From an uncultured Bacteroidales bacterium (GTDB lineage: Bacteria > Bacteroidota > Bacteroidia > Bacteroidales > Paludibacteraceae), in contig ONQO01000005.1 in NCBI GenBank assembly GCA_900319995.1, positions 1-48,284 on the forward strand: a DNA stretch of 48,284 nt, read 5' to 3'. How positions within the stretch are numbered: the stretch's first letter is position 1; each line of letters begins with the position of its first letter. This document shows, piece by piece, positions 46,198-48,284 of the stretch. The notes under the pieces were generated by a model. The model searched no databases. It was not told the DNA's origin and was given only the letters and a program-made list of their open reading frames with translations. The translations under genes were made by a program, and so were the position numbers.

Positions 46198-48284
46198 ATG
46201 AGAAAAATCTTCTTTTTAGCATTAGCAGCACTGATGCTGCCTATGATGAGTTTTGCTCAAGAGCGTATTATGGTCATTTCAGACCCGCATGTGATTCCTC
46301 AAACGGAAATTGACAAGCAAGCTGATTTTGACAAATACATGAATACCCAACGTAAGATGTTGGAGTTGAGTGAACCTATTTGGCATGCATTGTTAGACAC
46401 GGCATTGAAGTACAAACCGGATTTAGTACTCATCCCCGGCGACTTGACAAAGGATGGTGAGGCAGCGTCTCACGACACCGTGGCCGCAGGTATTCATCGT
46501 CTGGAAGCAGCCGGTATCCCCGTGCTGGTTATCCCCGGTAACCATGATATCCCTGCCTCGAACGACTGGAAGGCCCACTATTCGGGTACGTTCAAAGATG
46601 CAGTGTCCGAAGATGCCGATTCGTATTCGTTTGCAGCTGAACCACTTCCCGGTGTAACGGTTCTCGGTATTGACGGTTCGGACGGAAAAGCATCTATCGG
46701 TAAGTTATCCTCAGCTACCCAAGCCTGGATAGTAGAACAGGCAGAAGCAGCCAAAGCCAAGGGCAACACGATTATCGCTATGACACACTGGCAGATCTTG
46801 GAGCATTTCGACGGAGTTAGTACCATTGAACCAGCCAGCCGTTTTGATAAACCGGATGAGTTGCGTGACTTGCTTATGCATCATGGCGTGCACCTCGTAC
46901 TCACGGGGCACTTCCACGTAAGTGGTATCACTACGTTCCGCGACACCACCGGTTTGACGCAGGATAGCCTTGTAGAGATTACTACCGGATCGCCGATTAC
47001 CTATCCGTGCCCATATCGTTGGATGACGCTTGCTAAAGACCGTAAGTCCATCAGCGTGATGACTGAGTATATCAAGTCGTTACCCGGCATTGATAGTGAT
47101 TTCAACGCCTATAGTCGCGAGTGGATGAGAGTGCACACCTCCAATCTGGTTCCTAATCTCGCTCGCAGATTCTGGGGAAAGGTTTTGGATCAATGGGATG
47201 AGAAAATAGCTCCTGAACTTGGCTCGATGGCGCCATTTATAAAAATGACGTTACCGCAGACCGATGAGGAACAAGTTGCAGTCACCAATCAATACGTGAG
47301 CAGGCACGCAGTCAATCTGTATCTCTTCTACTCTGAGGCCAGCGAGGCTCGCCACCCAGAGGAAGGTAAGATACTTGCTGATTCGATGAGACAAGGTATG
47401 ATAGATATGTTGACGGAGATAGTGGCAGTTGATTTTATAGCAGAGGAATTGTATGATAATGTATTAGAAGCAGATGTAGAAACTCCTGTTCAATCCCTCA
47501 TCCAAGACAAGACCTTACTGAAGACAGCCTTTGCAGATGTTACCGATGACCTGGATTTGCTATTGGGTAAGCAAAAAAACTCTACTATATACGCAGTCAA
47601 CCAACTCGGATGGGAGAAAGTGTACGCGTATGTTTGGTGCAAGGTAGGCGGGAAGATTTATCCGTACAAGCCTTGGCCGGGTGTGGAGATGGTTCGTCCT
47701 GTGAGTGCTGCTCCTGCAAGAATCAAGGCCGATAGCAATGATAATATCTTTGAGTTCGAGTTCCCAAAAGATTATGACAAGGTGATCTTCAATAACGGTA
47801 AAACAGGTGCGCAGAAACTCGAGACTGTTGAACTGACATGGAAAGATGACAAACCTTATTTCGTGCTGAGCGGAGAGAAAGACGGCGAAGGACACTACCA
47901 AGGAGACTGGAAGGCGCCAAGTGACATTGCAGCAGCCCAAGACGCAGAAGATAAGATAGATGCTATTGGTGTTGTTGCCTATACTGACGCTTCGAAGGCG
48001 CTTATCGATGCAGCCCGCGGAGCTTACAATGCCCTGACAGCAGACCAGAAAGCACTGGTTACTAACCTCGCTACCCTCGAAGCAGCAGAAAAAACGTATG
48101 CAGACCTCAAAGCCGCAGCAGAGAAAGAAGCAGCAGACAAAGCCGCAGCTAAGGGTGCAGACGATAAGATTAATGCTATCGGAGTTGTTGCCTATACCGA
48201 TGCTTCGAAGGCTCTGATTGATGCCGCTCGTGCAGCTTACAATGCCCTGACGGCAGACCAGAAAGCTCTTGTTACGAAGCTCGC
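46198..48284 (+). CDS. Secreted metallophosphoesterase with starch-binding-like module and helical repeats (partial)
   Basis: The gene runs off the right edge after 695 codons. The signal peptide is MRKIFFLALAALMLPMMSFA. Calcineurin-like metal-binding motifs are in order: SDPH (Asp29, His31), PGDLTKDG, PGNHD, THWQ and TGHFH (about residue 241). A helical region spans about 300-455. Residues 461-540 (YAVNQLGWEKVYAYVW, WPGVEM) resemble the starch-binding module CBM26. From about 582 two 74-residue helical repeats follow (IGVVAYTDASKALIDAAR, YNALTADQKALV). It is probably exported and surface-exposed or periplasmic. The phosphoester substrate is unknown, and no tail can be seen because of truncation. 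Confidence 0.85.
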   Translation, partial: MRKIFFLALAALMLPMMSFAQERIMVISDPHVIPQTEIDKQADFDKYMNTQRKMLELSEPIWHALLDTALKYKPDLVLIPGDLTKDGEAASHDTVAAGIHRLEAAGIPVLVIPGNHDIPASNDWKAHYSGTFKDAVSEDADSYSFAAEPLPGVTVLGIDGSDGKASIGKLSSATQAWIVEQAEAAKAKGNTIIAMTHWQILEHFDGVSTIEPASRFDKPDELRDLLMHHGVHLVLTGHFHVSGITTFRDTTGLTQDSLVEITTGSPITYPCPYRWMTLAKDRKSISVMTEYIKSLPGIDSDFNAYSREWMRVHTSNLVPNLARRFWGKVLDQWDEKIAPELGSMAPFIKMTLPQTDEEQVAVTNQYVSRHAVNLYLFYSEASEARHPEEGKILADSMRQGMIDMLTEIVAVDFIAEELYDNVLEADVETPVQSLIQDKTLLKTAFADVTDDLDLLLGKQKNSTIYAVNQLGWEKVYAYVWCKVGGKIYPYKPWPGVEMVRPVSAAPARIKADSNDNIFEFEFPKDYDKVIFNNGKTGAQKLETVELTWKDDKPYFVLSGEKDGEGHYQGDWKAPSDIAAAQDAEDKIDAIGVVAYTDASKALIDAARGAYNALTADQKALVTNLATLEAAEKTYADLKAAAEKEAADKAAAKGADDKINAIGVVAYTDASKALIDAARAAYNALTADQKALVTKL
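47950..48284 (+). repeat. 74-residue coding repeats in the phosphoesterase gene
   Basis: Two copies with a 222-nt period begin at 47950 and 48172. The core (IGVVAYTDASKALIDAAR) is identical in protein but differs at many third positions. The second copy is cut by the window end, so more copies may follow. Confidence 0.85.

Overview
The window reads as chromosomal DNA of a Bacteroidota bacterium, most likely an uncultured Bacteroidales. Supporting signs are the -33/-7 promoters (TTTG, 19-20 nt, TAnnTTTG) in front of many genes, a fused SecDF, a DUF4270 lipoprotein beside a short starch-synthase-like protein and panC, a PorW/SprE-like type IX secretion (T9SS) lipoprotein, and several secreted proteins ending in T9SS-like tails.

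Layout. Positions 1-6090 are an accessory-looking segment with C-rich codon use: the end of a ketoacyl synthase, an acyl carrier protein, a decayed four-helix-bundle/zinc-finger gene, a hipBA pair, a DUF3737 gene, a DUF3987 P-loop gene and an unknown small gene. The spaces between several of these are packed with short-period tandem arrays. Positions 6126-6319 hold a MITE-like inverted-repeat segment. Positions 6520-16711 are mostly core: secDF, clpP, clpX; then, on the minus strand, DUF4270 and starch-synthase-like genes; then panC, pdxB and a second DUF3737 gene. Positions 16890-17547 carry a frameshifted ORF6N gene. Positions 17607-39444 are a 22-kb surface-protein block: a 3,371-residue beta-helix/InlB-repeat protein, a 47-residue peptide, four secreted proteins (618, 514, 428 and 1,740 residues) that share modules, and a predicted outer-membrane beta-barrel. 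Positions 39452-45714 hold tsaB, the porW-like gene, tRNA-Pro(GGG), miaB, a small ORF, greA and a HIT-family gene. The window ends inside a secreted metallophosphoesterase with a starch-binding-like module and 74-residue repeats.

How it fits together. The surface block has the look of a cell-envelope system: large exported filament-like proteins with tails typical of T9SS cargo, smaller partners built from the same 'FDWD..G...WY' module, a barrel protein, and a T9SS component about 0.8 kb downstream. The assignment to one system is inference from order, shared modules and tails.

The most unusual DNA-level feature is a class of short tandem arrays with periods of 7, 8, 9 or 11 nt. There are about 17 in the window, with different motifs at different loci. 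They lie between genes, over stop or start codons, and inside the reading frames of conserved enzymes (pdxB, miaB, tsaB), where they are translated. They resemble in outline the heptameric short tandem repeats known from cyanobacteria, but I do not know a described equivalent here.
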